64,000 nt of DNA from Deltaproteobacteria bacterium. Lineage in GTDB: Bacteria; Desulfobacterota; Desulfuromonadia; Desulfuromonadales; Geopsychrobacteraceae. The DNA is taken from positions 1 to 64,000 of the forward strand of contig JAJRRT010000025.1 in assembly GCA_024279255.1 (NCBI GenBank), read 5' to 3'. Position 1 is the stretch's first letter; each line of letters opens with the position of its first letter. The position numbers and the translations under genes are program-made. Shown here piece by piece: positions 18,356 through 26,507 of the stretch. The notes below the pieces were generated by a model that was not told where the DNA came from, ran no database searches, and worked only from the letters and a program-made list of their open reading frames with translations.

Positions 18356-18721
18356 ATGCAAGAACTAAATTATCGTTGCGGAGTTGAGGTCACATTGGCA
18401 ACCATCGGTGGAAAGTGGAAGGGGCTTATTCTCTGGCATCTGCGGCTCAAAACCCTGAGATTCAGCCAACTGCAGCGGCGCCTGCTGACCGTCACGCAGA
18501 AGATGATGACCCAGCAGTTACGTGAGCTCGAAGCCGACGGCCTGGTGTACCGCCAGGTTTATGCCGAAGTCCCACCCCGGGTTGAATATTCACTCACCGA
18601 GCGCGGCAGCACTGTGGTCCCTATTTTGGAGATGATGTGCGACTGGGGGCAGGACTATCTGAAAGAGACCAAAGGGATCGACCTTGACTGCAGCAACCTC
18701 AAACACACCACGACAGCGTAA
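18356..18721 (+). CDS. HxlR-family winged-helix transcriptional regulator
   Basis: 121 residues. The HxlR domain is typical: YRCGVEVTLATIGGKWKGLILWHL, RFSQLQRRLLTVTQKMMTQQLRELEADGLV (recognition helix) and VEYSLTERG. Cys8 lies at the position of the single redox-sensing Cys in YodB/QorR/HypR-like members, so it may sense quinones, aldehydes or oxidants. It is divergent from acuI, the expected target, and probably autoregulated. GAGGAA precedes the ATG by 5 bases. Confidence 0.93.
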   Translation: MQELNYRCGVEVTLATIGGKWKGLILWHLRLKTLRFSQLQRRLLTVTQKMMTQQLRELEADGLVYRQVYAEVPPRVEYSLTERGSTVVPILEMMCDWGQDYLKETKGIDLDCSNLKHTTTA

Positions 18722-18747
18722 TTGAAGAGAACCGCAACCGTCACTGC

Positions 18748-19299
18748 TCAGTCCCCCACCAGAAAGTGACCAAACCCGGCAAAGATCAGAATCAGCCCAC
18801 CGCTGACAAGTTGAGCATGGATCGCATAGGTATATTTGCGCAGTGAAAGTGGTGTCAAGCGCGTCTTCAGAAACAGCCCGAAACCGCCCTGCCAGAAGAC
18901 CACAACCATCGTCAGAACCAAAAACAGATTCATGCGATTGCTGCTGGTCAATCCGGCATGACCGGCAAGCAGAGCGATGGTCAAAACCCCCAACATTGGA
19001 TGGCTTCTATTCAGTAACTGTAAAAGCCGCAGACCCAGGCTTTGCGCCATTTTGGAATACTCCTGAGGCAAAAATCGCTGCAACCAAGGACCCTCGATCG
19101 CCAGCAACTTCAGCAATCCTCGGCAATAGAGTAGCACCAACCCCCAGCTGGCAAAGCTCCCCATCCCTTCTCCGAGTTCGCCGAAAAATCCATCGGCCTC
19201 CCTGGTCGGTGGCAGCGTAAAATACGCATAGACAAAATAGAAGCCGGAAAGAATAAGTGCCAGCCCGAGAAAAATAACTGCGCTTTTGCCAAGTTTCAT
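18748..19299 (-). CDS. predicted membrane protein of four to five segments, unknown
   Basis: About 183 residues from the ATG at 19299 (GGAA upstream; another ATG at 19329 would overlap the preceding gene). Hydrophobic segments lie at about 5-25, 45-62, 97-115, 122-140 and 160-178. The motif RSHPMLGVLTIALLAGHAGL, with two His in neighbouring helices, and later YTYAIHAQLVSG resemble heme-b-type ferric-reductase-like or cytochrome b561-like membrane proteins, but this is only a resemblance. It is the last gene of the operon with folA and SIMPL. Confidence 0.7.
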   Translation of the reverse strand: MKLGKSAVIFLGLALILSGFYFVYAYFTLPPTREADGFFGELGEGMGSFASWGLVLLYCRGLLKLLAIEGPWLQRFLPQEYSKMAQSLGLRLLQLLNRSHPMLGVLTIALLAGHAGLTSSNRMNLFLVLTMVVVFWQGGFGLFLKTRLTPLSLRKYTYAIHAQLVSGGLILIFAGFGHFLVGD

Positions 19300-19312
19300 A
19301 GCTAAAATTCCA

Positions 19313-20041
19313 TTATTCGCCAAGCGCATAGCGCAGCACCACTGCCGCGCTCACTTCTACCTCACCGGCAGTAATCGGAACATTGTTCACCGCAGATCTG
19401 GCGGAACTCACTTCTGCCATCATCAACCGCGGCCGTCCTCTTGAGCCAGACTCTTCAACCCGCGCCTCTAGCAGTTTACCCAGACTCACCCCTGCTGCCT
19501 GCGCCAGGGTTTCGGCCCGCAGACGGGCTTTTTCAGTTGCCGCGGTAATGGCCTGACGACTGGCTGCCTCAGGATCTGCCAGAGAGAAGCGTAAATGACC
19601 CGCCTTGTTGACCCCCGCTTGCTGCGCCAACGCTAACAGTCGCCCGGCAAGATCAATTCTTGAGGTCGTTACCTGCAGGCTGTTAGTGACACGATATCCA
19701 GTGATCTCTGGAGCCCAGTTAGCCGGTGCCGGGCGTGGTGGACGACTCCATTGCGGCTGGATACTGAATTGACCGGTCCGGTAATCCTCGATATTCAAGC
19801 CTTCTGTTGCCAACAATTGCTGCAACTGAAGAATGGCTTCACTATTGGATGACATGGCCAATTCGGCATTCTCGGCCGAAGTCACCGCCTCAAGCGACAT
19901 CTCAACCTGATCAGGCTTCACCTTGATCGTCGCTTCGCCACGCACCACTAATTGAGAGACAGGATTCTGTGCGGTGCCAGAGAGTGGAGGAGAGCAACCA
20001 GCAACCAGCACAACCAAAAAAACTAAAAGGATAAAACGCAT
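19313..20041 (-). CDS. SIMPL-domain (DUF541) lipoprotein
   Basis: 242 residues from the ATG at 20041, supported by GGAGG; the frame extends further upstream without a ribosome site. The lipobox is VAGC (Cys15). The SIMPL domain is evident: VVRGEATIKVKPDQVEMSLEAVTSAENAELAMSSNS, NIEDYRTGQFSIQP, ITGYRVTNSLQVT, and AARLRAETLAQAAGVSLGKL-like text. Members such as BP26/OMP28 form ring-like oligomers in the envelope; their task is unclear. Downstream of folA in a five-gene run. Confidence 0.88.
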   Translation of the reverse strand: MRFILLVFLVVLVAGCSPPLSGTAQNPVSQLVVRGEATIKVKPDQVEMSLEAVTSAENAELAMSSNSEAILQLQQLLATEGLNIEDYRTGQFSIQPQWSRPPRPAPANWAPEITGYRVTNSLQVTTSRIDLAGRLLALAQQAGVNKAGHLRFSLADPEAASRQAITAATEKARLRAETLAQAAGVSLGKLLEARVEESGSRGRPRLMMAEVSSARSAVNNVPITAGEVEVSAAVVLRYALGE

Positions 20042-20105
20042 TACAACCTCCCGGGACAGAGACAGAGCTTTATTTAAGAATATCGCACGGCCTGAACTCG
20101 AACAA

Positions 20106-20594
20106 TCAGAGCCGTTGTTTTCTTTGCAGAACAGAGAACTGCCACTGTTCAGCGGCACAGAGACGCAAATGCCGAATCCGGCTGAATTGCTCGAGAGGAA
20201 CTTCAGGGAAAAAACGGTCGCCTGCGACTTCTCGCTCAAGTTCAGTCAGATAGATCCGGTCACATAAGGGCAGGGTCTGACGGTAAATATCTTCACCACC
20301 ACAGATAAAGAGTTCAGTCTCTCCAGCGCTCTCTGCAGCGTCGATAACATTATTAAGGTCGTTGACAGTGTGGCATCCAGACATTGAAAAGTCTGGATGC
20401 CGGCTAAGGATATAGCTGGTCCGCCCCGGAAGCGGCCGGCCGATCGATTCAAAGGTTTTACGTCCCATCAGCAGACTGTGGCCCATGGTCAACTGCCTGA
20501 ACCGCTGCAGATCACCTGGCAGATGCCAGGGAAGCTGGCCATCACGGCCAATACAGCGGTTAGTCGACATAGCGACTATCAGAGAAATCAGCAA
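20106..20594 (-). CDS. folA: dihydrofolate reductase
   Basis: 162 residues. Family motifs: IVAMSTNRCIGRDGQLPWHLPGDLQRF, MGRKTFESIGRPLPGR, YILSRH, and FICGGEDIYRQ. The acidic active-site residue, the Trp before HLP and the NADPH-binding GR are present. It reduces dihydrofolate to tetrahydrofolate with NADPH. Start is TTG at 20594 with GGAG upstream, overlapping the end of the Gate-domain gene by 7 bp. Confidence 0.97.
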   Translation of the reverse strand: MLISLIVAMSTNRCIGRDGQLPWHLPGDLQRFRQLTMGHSLLMGRKTFESIGRPLPGRTSYILSRHPDFSMSGCHTVNDLNNVIDAAESAGETELFICGGEDIYRQTLPLCDRIYLTELEREVAGDRFFPEVPLEQFSRIRHLRLCAAEQWQFSVLQRKQRL

Positions 20595-21613
20595 CAGCGG
20601 ATCTCCTCATCCTTGCCTACGTCATTGGCCACATTCGGCCGCACAATGTGACGTTCGAAAAAGGCCTTTGGCACCACTCTCAGCAGACGACTGAACAGGA
20701 ACACCATAGCCAGTGAAAAGATCAACCTTCCCCAGAACACCCCTGAAACATGACCGCCGAGAACAATCATCAGCAAGCTGTCTTCGATCAAACTGTGACA
20801 AAGCCCCATCAAGGCAATTGAGCAGAAGACATCCTGCTTACTCAAGCGACCTGACTGCGCCTCGCGAATGATCAAGCCCCCACCGTAACTGAGCCCCAAA
20901 GTAATGCCGACGATCGTTAACGGTGCCGCCTGTCGTCCAATCCCGAGCAGCGTCAGTAGCGGCTCAAGTAAACGCGTCAACAGATCAATCAAACCGATCT
21001 TTTTCAAAAACCTCAAAAAAGCCATCAATACGAAAATAATCAGCACGATCGAAGCAAGGTTACGCAGCTCTCCCAACATCCAACCGAGCCAGGTCGGATC
21101 GACTGAGGGGGGAATCCACAAGGCGTTATTTGTCTCCTGCAAAGTACCGCTCCAGCGATAACCGAGATTCAGCATTCCACCAAGAAGCAATGCCCCCCCG
21201 ACCCGAATCAACGCCTGTGTACGAAACCGCGTCCCAGCTTTTTGTGCGATCCGTAGTTCAACTGGTAGACCATGCGCGACCAGCATCATCGTCGTCAGGA
21301 CCGTGACCTGTGCCACGCTCAGTTCAAGCCCCGGAGCAAGCGAAGCAAAGACCACCATCCCGGCGTAGAGATTGGTGACCATCGCCGTCGCCCAGACCAG
21401 TCCGATCTCCCCCGGCAGGCCAACCAGGTTCATCACCGGACCGAGGAGCACGCCGAGCTGATCAACCACCCCCCATTGTTGCAACAGTCGGGTAAGGATA
21501 CTGATCGGAACAATGATCTTGAAAAGCTCTCCACAAGTCCGCAATGTGTCAAAGAAGAGCTCGCGGAGTGCGGTTTTGAATTGAACAAGGAAGGCATGAC
21601 TCTGCGCTGCCAC
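20588..21613 (-). CDS. nucleoside-recognition (Gate) domain membrane protein, SpmA/SpmB-like
   Basis: 341 residues, highly hydrophobic, with about 8-9 membrane segments. Two Gate-like halves are seen: ELFKIIVPISILTRLLQQWGVVD...LVGLPGEIGLVWATAMVTNLYAG and SIVLIIFVLMAFLRFLKKIGLIDLLTRLLEPLLTLLGI. The GLCHSLIEDSLLMIVLGG motif is typical of this branch. The transported substrate is unknown. The start is GTG at 21613, two bases after the preceding stop; no ATG occurs nearby in frame. It overlaps folA. Confidence 0.8.
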   Translation of the reverse strand: MAAQSHAFLVQFKTALRELFFDTLRTCGELFKIIVPISILTRLLQQWGVVDQLGVLLGPVMNLVGLPGEIGLVWATAMVTNLYAGMVVFASLAPGLELSVAQVTVLTTMMLVAHGLPVELRIAQKAGTRFRTQALIRVGGALLLGGMLNLGYRWSGTLQETNNALWIPPSVDPTWLGWMLGELRNLASIVLIIFVLMAFLRFLKKIGLIDLLTRLLEPLLTLLGIGRQAAPLTIVGITLGLSYGGGLIIREAQSGRLSKQDVFCSIALMGLCHSLIEDSLLMIVLGGHVSGVFWGRLIFSLAMVFLFSRLLRVVPKAFFERHIVRPNVANDVGKDEEIRCC

Positions 21614-21615
21614 CT

Positions 21616-22074
21616 TCAGACCCGCGACTGTTTGCCAGTCATCTCTGCAATGACCAGCTTGAAAACCGTCGTTCCGGCAATCGCCTGCTGCGGAAATTCA
21701 AACTCACCCTCCCCATACTGCGTCATCAAGAGCTTCAAGGCAGTGCGTTTCGATTCAAGATCCCTGATGAATTCGATCCGTCCGTGTCCAACCACCGAGC
21801 GGAAACGTGCCCCCCAATTACAAGCCTCTTCCCCTTCAACGATCCCCAGATCGATCACCACCGAGAACCCAACCAACGGATTACAGCGCAGCAGATCGAT
21901 CTTGTGTCCTTCTGCAGCGGAATGAAAATAGAGCACCCCTCCGCGGTATCCGTAACTGAGCGATACGATATAGGGGGCCGGCACATCAGCAATCGCCAAC
22001 TGGCAAACCTTCCCCTGCCATAAGATTTGTTCGAGACCAGCAATGTCAGTAACAGCTTTTTCGCGACGACGCAT
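21616..22074 (-). CDS. pyridoxamine 5'-phosphate oxidase-like flavin-binding protein
   Basis: 152 residues. It has the split-barrel flavin-binding pattern: CQLAIADVPAPYIVSLSYGYRGGVLYFHSAAEGHKIDLLRCNPLVGFSVVID, then the FRSVVGHGRIEFI motif and a short C-terminal helix region. Such small PNPOx-like proteins bind FMN, F420 or heme; the sequence resembles the 5-nitroimidazole antibiotic resistance (NimA-like) branch. First gene of the PNPOx-Gate-folA-SIMPL-membrane protein operon. AAGGAG stands 9 bases upstream of the ATG. Confidence 0.85.
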   Translation of the reverse strand: MRRREKAVTDIAGLEQILWQGKVCQLAIADVPAPYIVSLSYGYRGGVLYFHSAAEGHKIDLLRCNPLVGFSVVIDLGIVEGEEACNWGARFRSVVGHGRIEFIRDLESKRTALKLLMTQYGEGEFEFPQQAIAGTTVFKLVIAEMTGKQSRV

Positions 22075-22422
22075 ACTTTACATCTCCTTGTACCAGGAAG
22101 ATAAGAACAACAGGATTGTTCCAAATAATAAGTAGTCTCAACTATAGCGCTGCTGTCTTTTCGGAACAAGCGCTTCAAAGACGGGCGGATTTGACAACGG
22201 GAACATCTCAACGGCAGCAACACAGCCCCATTTCAAGTTGATCGATAAAACACCATAGGGTGAGGCATATTGCTAAAAGCTCCGAATACGGCAGCCCGGA
22301 CCACAAAATGGCCGCATAGCGGATAAAGCATCATCAGCCCTGTTCGGGATTCACGCCAGCCCGTTTTTTTGTTTATACTACAGCTCGATTCAACCCCTCC
22401 ATCTAACAGATCGGTCACAACC
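22075..22422. other. 348-bp divergent intergenic region
   Basis: This spacer separates the divergent PNPOx-like operon and the DUF554 gene and should hold both promoters. I see no convincing hairpin, repeat or RNA in it; small frames crossing it lack ribosome sites and family resemblance. Confidence 0.5.
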
Positions 22423-23109
22423 ATGATATTGCAGGGTACCATTATCAACGTAACAACTATTATCGCAGGGTCTTTAATCGGACTCTGGGCTGGCCGTTAT
22501 CTCTCCGAGCGAATGCGCCAATCCTTAATGGCCGGACTTGGCTTGGCCGTGTTGCTCATCGGCTTGAAATTGGCCATCCAGAGTCAACAGGTGATGATTG
22601 TTATCGGCAGTCTTATTTCAGGCGGTTTTATCGGAGAAGTGATAGGGATTGAAAAACGCCTCGAAGCCTTTGGTCTTGGCCTCCAGAAACGTTTTTCTGG
22701 CATGGGAAAGATTGCCGAGGGCTTCGTGACGGCAAGCCTGCTCTATTGCGTTGGCGCAATGGCCATTATGGGAGCACTGCAGGATGGGATGGGAGATAAG
22801 CCGACAATTCTCTACGCCAAGGCAGCTTTAGATGGCATTGCATCGATTGCTCTGACCTCCACACTGGGAATCGGTGTTCTTTTCTCGATTGTTCCACTCG
22901 CCCTTTATCAGGGAGGCATCACCCTGGCCACGGGGCTGACGACGTCAATTCTGACTGAGCCGGTCATCGTCGAAATGAACGCAGTTGGAGGACTACTCAT
23001 CGTCGCCATCGCCCTGGACCTGATGGGGATTAAACGCTTGCCAGTCGGAAACCTTCTGCCGGCAGTGTTTGTTGCAGTGCCACTGTTGTGGATTTTTGGA
23101 TTAGCGTAA
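22423..23109 (+). CDS. DUF554 family membrane protein
   Basis: About 228 residues from the ATG at 22423, which matches the family's typical opening (MILQGTIINVTTIIAGSLIGL). Six to seven hydrophobic segments. Family motifs include GLGLAVLLIGL, LISGGFIGEVIGIEKRLE, FVTASLLYCVGAMAIMGALQDG, LYAKAALDGIASIALTSTLGIGVLFS and NAVGGLLIVAIALDLMGIKRLPVGNLLPA. It is probably a small-molecule transporter; the function is unassigned. Transcribed alone, convergent with the malic enzyme gene. The ribosome site is weak. Confidence 0.9.
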   Translation: MILQGTIINVTTIIAGSLIGLWAGRYLSERMRQSLMAGLGLAVLLIGLKLAIQSQQVMIVIGSLISGGFIGEVIGIEKRLEAFGLGLQKRFSGMGKIAEGFVTASLLYCVGAMAIMGALQDGMGDKPTILYAKAALDGIASIALTSTLGIGVLFSIVPLALYQGGITLATGLTTSILTEPVIVEMNAVGGLLIVAIALDLMGIKRLPVGNLLPAVFVAVPLLWIFGLA

Positions 23110-23146
23110 TTTTCAAGGTTGAAACCTCTTGATTCGCATCAGACCA

Positions 23147-24484
23147 TCACCAGGGTTTGATACATCCCGATTCCAGCCCAGCTCTCTCCACGGCAGCGGT
23201 GACCGCCCGATGGACTTCAGGATGGAGCAGCGAGGGGACCAACTCAACCTCCTCAGCATATCTGGCGATGCACTGGGCCGCAGCAATTTTCATCTTGTTG
23301 TTGATTTTTGTCGCCCGGATATTAAGCGCCCCACGAAACAGGCCGGGGAAGGCGAGAGCATTGTTGACACTCTTACCGTCCGCAGCAAAGGCAGCGCCAC
23401 TCTGCATGGCCAGGTCCGGTTCAATTTCCGGATTGGGATTAGAAAGAGCCAGAATAACCGATCCCTTGCGAACCATCTTGGGGGAGATCAACTGTGGGCA
23501 ACCGGTTGTTGCAATCACAATATTGGCATTCTTCATGACTTCATCCAGAGAGCAGGCTTTTCCTCCCACGGTATTGAAACGTTCACAGGCATCGACATTC
23601 AAATCTGTGCCGATCAACTGATTGACACCATAGGCCGACAGCAGCTTACTGATCCCCATCCCGGCAGCCCCCAGTCCGATGATCCCAACAACTGATTTTC
23701 TGAGCATCAAACCCGAAAAACGAGCCGCATTGAGCATTGCCGCCAGCACCACAACCGCGGTTCCGTGCTGATCATCATGCATGACCGGGATATCCAGTTC
23801 AGCGTCGAGGATATCTTCAATGTCGAAACACTCCGGAGCCTTGATATCCTCCAGCTTGATCGCGCCGAAGGTCGGGGCAATGTTACGCACCGTATCGATA
23901 ATAACTTGCGGATCATGGCTCTGAATCAGGATCGGGACTCCGCTGACGCCGACCAGATGATCAAACAGCGCGGCTTTCCCCTCCATGACCGGCATTCCGG
24001 CGACAGCACCGATATCACCTAAACCCAGAATCGCGGTACCGTTGGTAACAATGGCGACCTGATTAGGGATTGCCGTGTACTGGTAAGCAAGTTCCGGGCG
24101 CTTCTGGATATCCTTACAGATCGCTGCCACGCCCGGCGTGTAGATTTTTCTCACGTCTGAGATGGAGTTGATCTCGACCCGGCTTTTGGTCGCGATCTTC
24201 CCCCCCTGATGGACCTGTTGGACCAGATCAATGACATCTTCGACGATGATCCCTTCAAGATGGGTCAGCGCATCGACCACCTCTTCCAGCTGTTCATCTG
24301 AGGCGACATAGATGACAATGTCACGCGTGTTGTGAGTCCGCCCGGCACGCACCAACCGGATATCACCGATTCTGGCATTCTTACTAGCAATTTCGGTAGC
24401 AACTCTTGCCAGATTCCCTGGCTTGTCGTACAACATCAAGCGAAGACATTTGGCAATATTTCCAGTACCGCGATCGATTTCCAT
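23147..24484 (-). CDS. NAD(P)-dependent malic enzyme with N-terminal ACT domain
   Basis: 445 residues. An N-terminal ACT-like regulatory domain (about 1-85, LRLMLYDKPGNLARVATEIASKNARIGDIRLV) precedes the malic enzyme core. Core motifs are the catalytic Tyr in IYTPGVA, Lys in MEGKAALF, the metal ligands in MHDDQHGTAVV, the nucleotide loop GLGAAGMGISKL and LSNPNPEIEPD. It decarboxylates malate to pyruvate and links the TCA cycle to pyruvate and NAD(P)H. The ACT domain suggests amino-acid feedback control. GGGAG precedes the ATG. Confidence 0.95.
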   Translation of the reverse strand: MEIDRGTGNIAKCLRLMLYDKPGNLARVATEIASKNARIGDIRLVRAGRTHNTRDIVIYVASDEQLEEVVDALTHLEGIIVEDVIDLVQQVHQGGKIATKSRVEINSISDVRKIYTPGVAAICKDIQKRPELAYQYTAIPNQVAIVTNGTAILGLGDIGAVAGMPVMEGKAALFDHLVGVSGVPILIQSHDPQVIIDTVRNIAPTFGAIKLEDIKAPECFDIEDILDAELDIPVMHDDQHGTAVVVLAAMLNAARFSGLMLRKSVVGIIGLGAAGMGISKLLSAYGVNQLIGTDLNVDACERFNTVGGKACSLDEVMKNANIVIATTGCPQLISPKMVRKGSVILALSNPNPEIEPDLAMQSGAAFAADGKSVNNALAFPGLFRGALNIRATKINNKMKIAAAQCIARYAEEVELVPSLLHPEVHRAVTAAVERAGLESGCIKPW

Positions 24485-24683
24485 AACCCAGACTCTCCCG
24501 AAGAATACAATTTCATATTTTTCTATTGCGATAACATATCAAGAAAATTAACCTGTCATTATAGTCACTACAGAATTGGGCGCAACGGCTAAATAGGTTG
24601 CTTGCGTAACAGACTTTATAGAATCGGCCTTGCGATTATAGGTGAAATCAGGGACGGTCTTGGATGTGAAAAGGAAACAATTG

Positions 24684-25673
24684 ATGATTGATCTTTCTAC
24701 TCATTATATGGGCCTCGATCTTAAAAACCCCCTGGTAATTGCCAGTTGTGGGCTGACCACGGGGCTACAAGGCGTACAAAATTGTGCCAACGCCGGGGCT
24801 GGAGCCATCGTCCTCAAGTCATTATTCGAAGAACAGATCAATGCCGATGTCAGTGCCCTGACCGAAGCTTCAGAAGACTTCATGCATACCGAAGCACTTG
24901 AATACCTCGAGGGTTACGGCCATGCCTGCGGGCCTCACGAATATCTTTCTCTGGTGCGTGATGCCAAGCAAACTGTCGATATCCCGATTATTGCCAGCGT
25001 CAACTGCGTCACCGCTGAACGCTGGGTTGATTACGCCGCCCAACTGGCCAAGGCCGGCGCCGATGCCCTGGAAGTAAACGTCGGTTTTTTACCCAACACC
25101 GCCGGGTTGACGAGTACAGTCGTAGAAGACCGCTATGAAGACATTCTGAAATCGGTCAAGGCTCGGATCGATATCCCGGTAGCCTTAAAAGTCGGGCCAT
25201 ACTTCTCTTCTTTCAGCCACCTGGCTCATCGGCTTGGGAAAGGGCCACAGGCCGCAGATGCCCTGGTTCTATTTAACCGTTTTTACCGCCTTGATGTGGA
25301 TGTTAACAGCTTGAAAGTCGTCGCTGGCAACCCTTACAGCTCTCAGGAGGAGATTCACACTTCACTGCGCTGGATTCTTCTTCTGGCCGGGAAAATTGAC
25401 TCTGACTTAGCGGCCACCACAGGAATTCACGATGGCTTGGATGTCGTCAAGCAACTATTGGCAGGGGCTGCGGTGACTCAGGTTTGCTCTACCATCTACA
25501 ACAATGGCTTTCTTCAGATTAAAACAATCCTTGAACAACTTCGAGTATGGATGGAAGCTCAGGGTTTCAACAGTCTTGACGATTTTAGAGGTCGCCTCAG
25601 TCAGATCAAAAGCGAAGATCCCGCAAGCTATGAACGGCTGCAATATATTAAAGGCCTGACAGGGTTCGAATAA
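24684..25673 (+). CDS. dihydroorotate dehydrogenase-like (class 1 DHOD fold) protein
   Basis: 329 residues from the ATG at 24684, supported by AAGGAAA; an upstream in-frame start lacks one. It is a TIM-barrel FMN protein: YMGLDLKNPLVIASCGLTT, GAGAIVLKSLFEEQI, IPIIASVNCVTAERWVDYA, ADALEVNVGF, IPVALKVGPYFSSF, LVLFNRFYRLDVD, and the FMN-phosphate region GIHDGLDVVKQLLAGAAVTQVCSTIYNNG. It belongs to the DHOD-like proteins found as extra copies in anaerobes. Its substrate may not be dihydroorotate, because the usual catalytic Cys/Ser loop is not clearly visible. Transcribed alone and closed by a bidirectional terminator. Confidence 0.88.
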   Translation: MIDLSTHYMGLDLKNPLVIASCGLTTGLQGVQNCANAGAGAIVLKSLFEEQINADVSALTEASEDFMHTEALEYLEGYGHACGPHEYLSLVRDAKQTVDIPIIASVNCVTAERWVDYAAQLAKAGADALEVNVGFLPNTAGLTSTVVEDRYEDILKSVKARIDIPVALKVGPYFSSFSHLAHRLGKGPQAADALVLFNRFYRLDVDVNSLKVVAGNPYSSQEEIHTSLRWILLLAGKIDSDLAATTGIHDGLDVVKQLLAGAAVTQVCSTIYNNGFLQIKTILEQLRVWMEAQGFNSLDDFRGRLSQIKSEDPASYERLQYIKGLTGFE

Positions 25674-25729
25674 TTATCAACACCTCGCCAGTGCCAGGGT
25701 TCTACAAATTAAACTCACCCTATAAATAG

Positions 25730-25763
25730 AAATGGCCTATCCCAAACAGCGGGTAGGCCATTT
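25730..25763. terminator. bidirectional terminator between DHOD-like and selenoprotein genes
   Basis: AAATGGCCTAtCCC pairs with GGGTAGGCCATTT (one bulged T) around a short loop AAACAGC. The stem abuts the stop codon of the minus-strand gene. Confidence 0.85.
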
Positions 25764-25765
25764 CC

Positions 25766-26104
25766 TTACTTCACCCAATCCGCATAAAGATCAGGGTTAA
25801 ATCCGATGACAAAATCGTCTCCTACCCGATAACAGGGCGCGCGCAGGTTCCCGCTGGGCCCCATCGCCTGCTTCAGGATAACTTCTTTCTCGCTCGCTAC
25901 CTGTTCAAAACGCTGAACCTTCTTTCCTTTGGCGGCTGTAACCGATTGTGCTGATTGCAGCATGGCCCAGGCTTGTTCTGCATCAATCCGAACTTTACGA
26001 GCATCAACAACTTCTTTGGCAGAGATCTGTTCTTTCTCAAGAAACTCTTGAGCATTTGTGCAGGACGTTCAACCTTTGCGTAGATATGCCCAGTCGATGT
26101 TCAT
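25766..26104 (-). CDS. ArsC-family selenoprotein with in-frame UGA (Sec12)
   Basis: The gene begins at ATG 26104 with a near-perfect GGGAGG five bases upstream. Codon 12 is TGA (26069-26071), after which the same frame stays open to TAA at 25766, giving 112 residues. The local sequence MNIDWAYLRKG-U-TSC places the UGA at the first position of a UxxC redox motif in a thioredoxin-fold protein of the ArsC/Spx type. The rest (EFLEKEQISAKEVVDARK, then a cis-Pro-like GNLRAPCYRVGDDFVIGF) continues the fold without break. A SECIS-like hairpin follows the UGA. Cys-containing and Sec-containing ArsC-like proteins are known in deltaproteobacteria. A plain start at the ATG within codon 48 would lose the active site. 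A nonsense-mutated pseudogene is the alternative, but the ribosome site, intact frame and hairpin speak against it. Confidence 0.85.
26036..26052 (-). promoter_or_regulatory. SECIS-like hairpin downstream of UGA
   Basis: On the minus strand CTCAAGA-GTT-TCTTGAG forms a perfect 7-bp stem with a GTT apical loop beginning 24 nt after the UGA. Bacterial SECIS elements have a G-containing small apical loop 16-37 nt after the UGA, so spacing, loop and stem all fit SelB recognition. Confidence 0.72.
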
Positions 26105-26267
26105 CGTGACCTCCCATAGAATATTTGGTTAAATTTATCGTCGCAGGATAACATAGCGACCGCGACTCCGTCCAAAACCAGACCAAGGTCGCTGCCATTC
26201 TCTATTCCCCCGGACTCTAGAGCTATCCAGCCACAGTGTCAGTATCCAGAACCGGAAAAAGCCGCAC

Positions 26268-26304
26268 AAAAAAATACCCCACAGTTAGGAGGGTAACTGC
26301 GGGG
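26268..26304 (-). terminator. terminator of the pst-pho operon; rest of the gap 26105-26507 empty
   Basis: On the minus strand CCCCGCAGTTA / TAACTGTGGGG forms a stem (one mismatch) around a 6-nt loop, followed by TATTTTTTTG. It lies about 200 bp after the phoR stop. The remaining bases of this 403-bp gap hold the selenoprotein promoter region and no gene I can support. Confidence 0.9.
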
Positions 26305-26507
26305 CGAGCTTTGCTTTGTTGTAATGAAAAAAGCTATCTCAGGCCTGTCTGCCACAACAGCCCCTTGATGTTCAATAATATATCGGTACGTGCAAAGAAA
26401 ATAAACGTGGGATCTGGTAAAATCTGGCTCGACATCTCGCTTAAACAGACTGCGTAATGCCACATTTGTATCAATTTTTATTCAACCACAACAACTTGCT
26501 TTCCCAT

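Noticed and set aside
22233-22448. 71-residue minus-strand frame overlapping the DUF554 start
   Set aside because: Antisense to the conserved DUF554 N-terminus, no ribosome site.
25766-25963. 65-residue protein starting inside the selenoprotein gene
   Set aside because: It starts mid-domain without a ribosome site; the full gene begins at 26104 with UGA read as Sec.
26236-26463. Short frames on both strands after phoR
   Set aside because: They run through the terminator hairpin of the pst-pho operon and have no ribosome sites.
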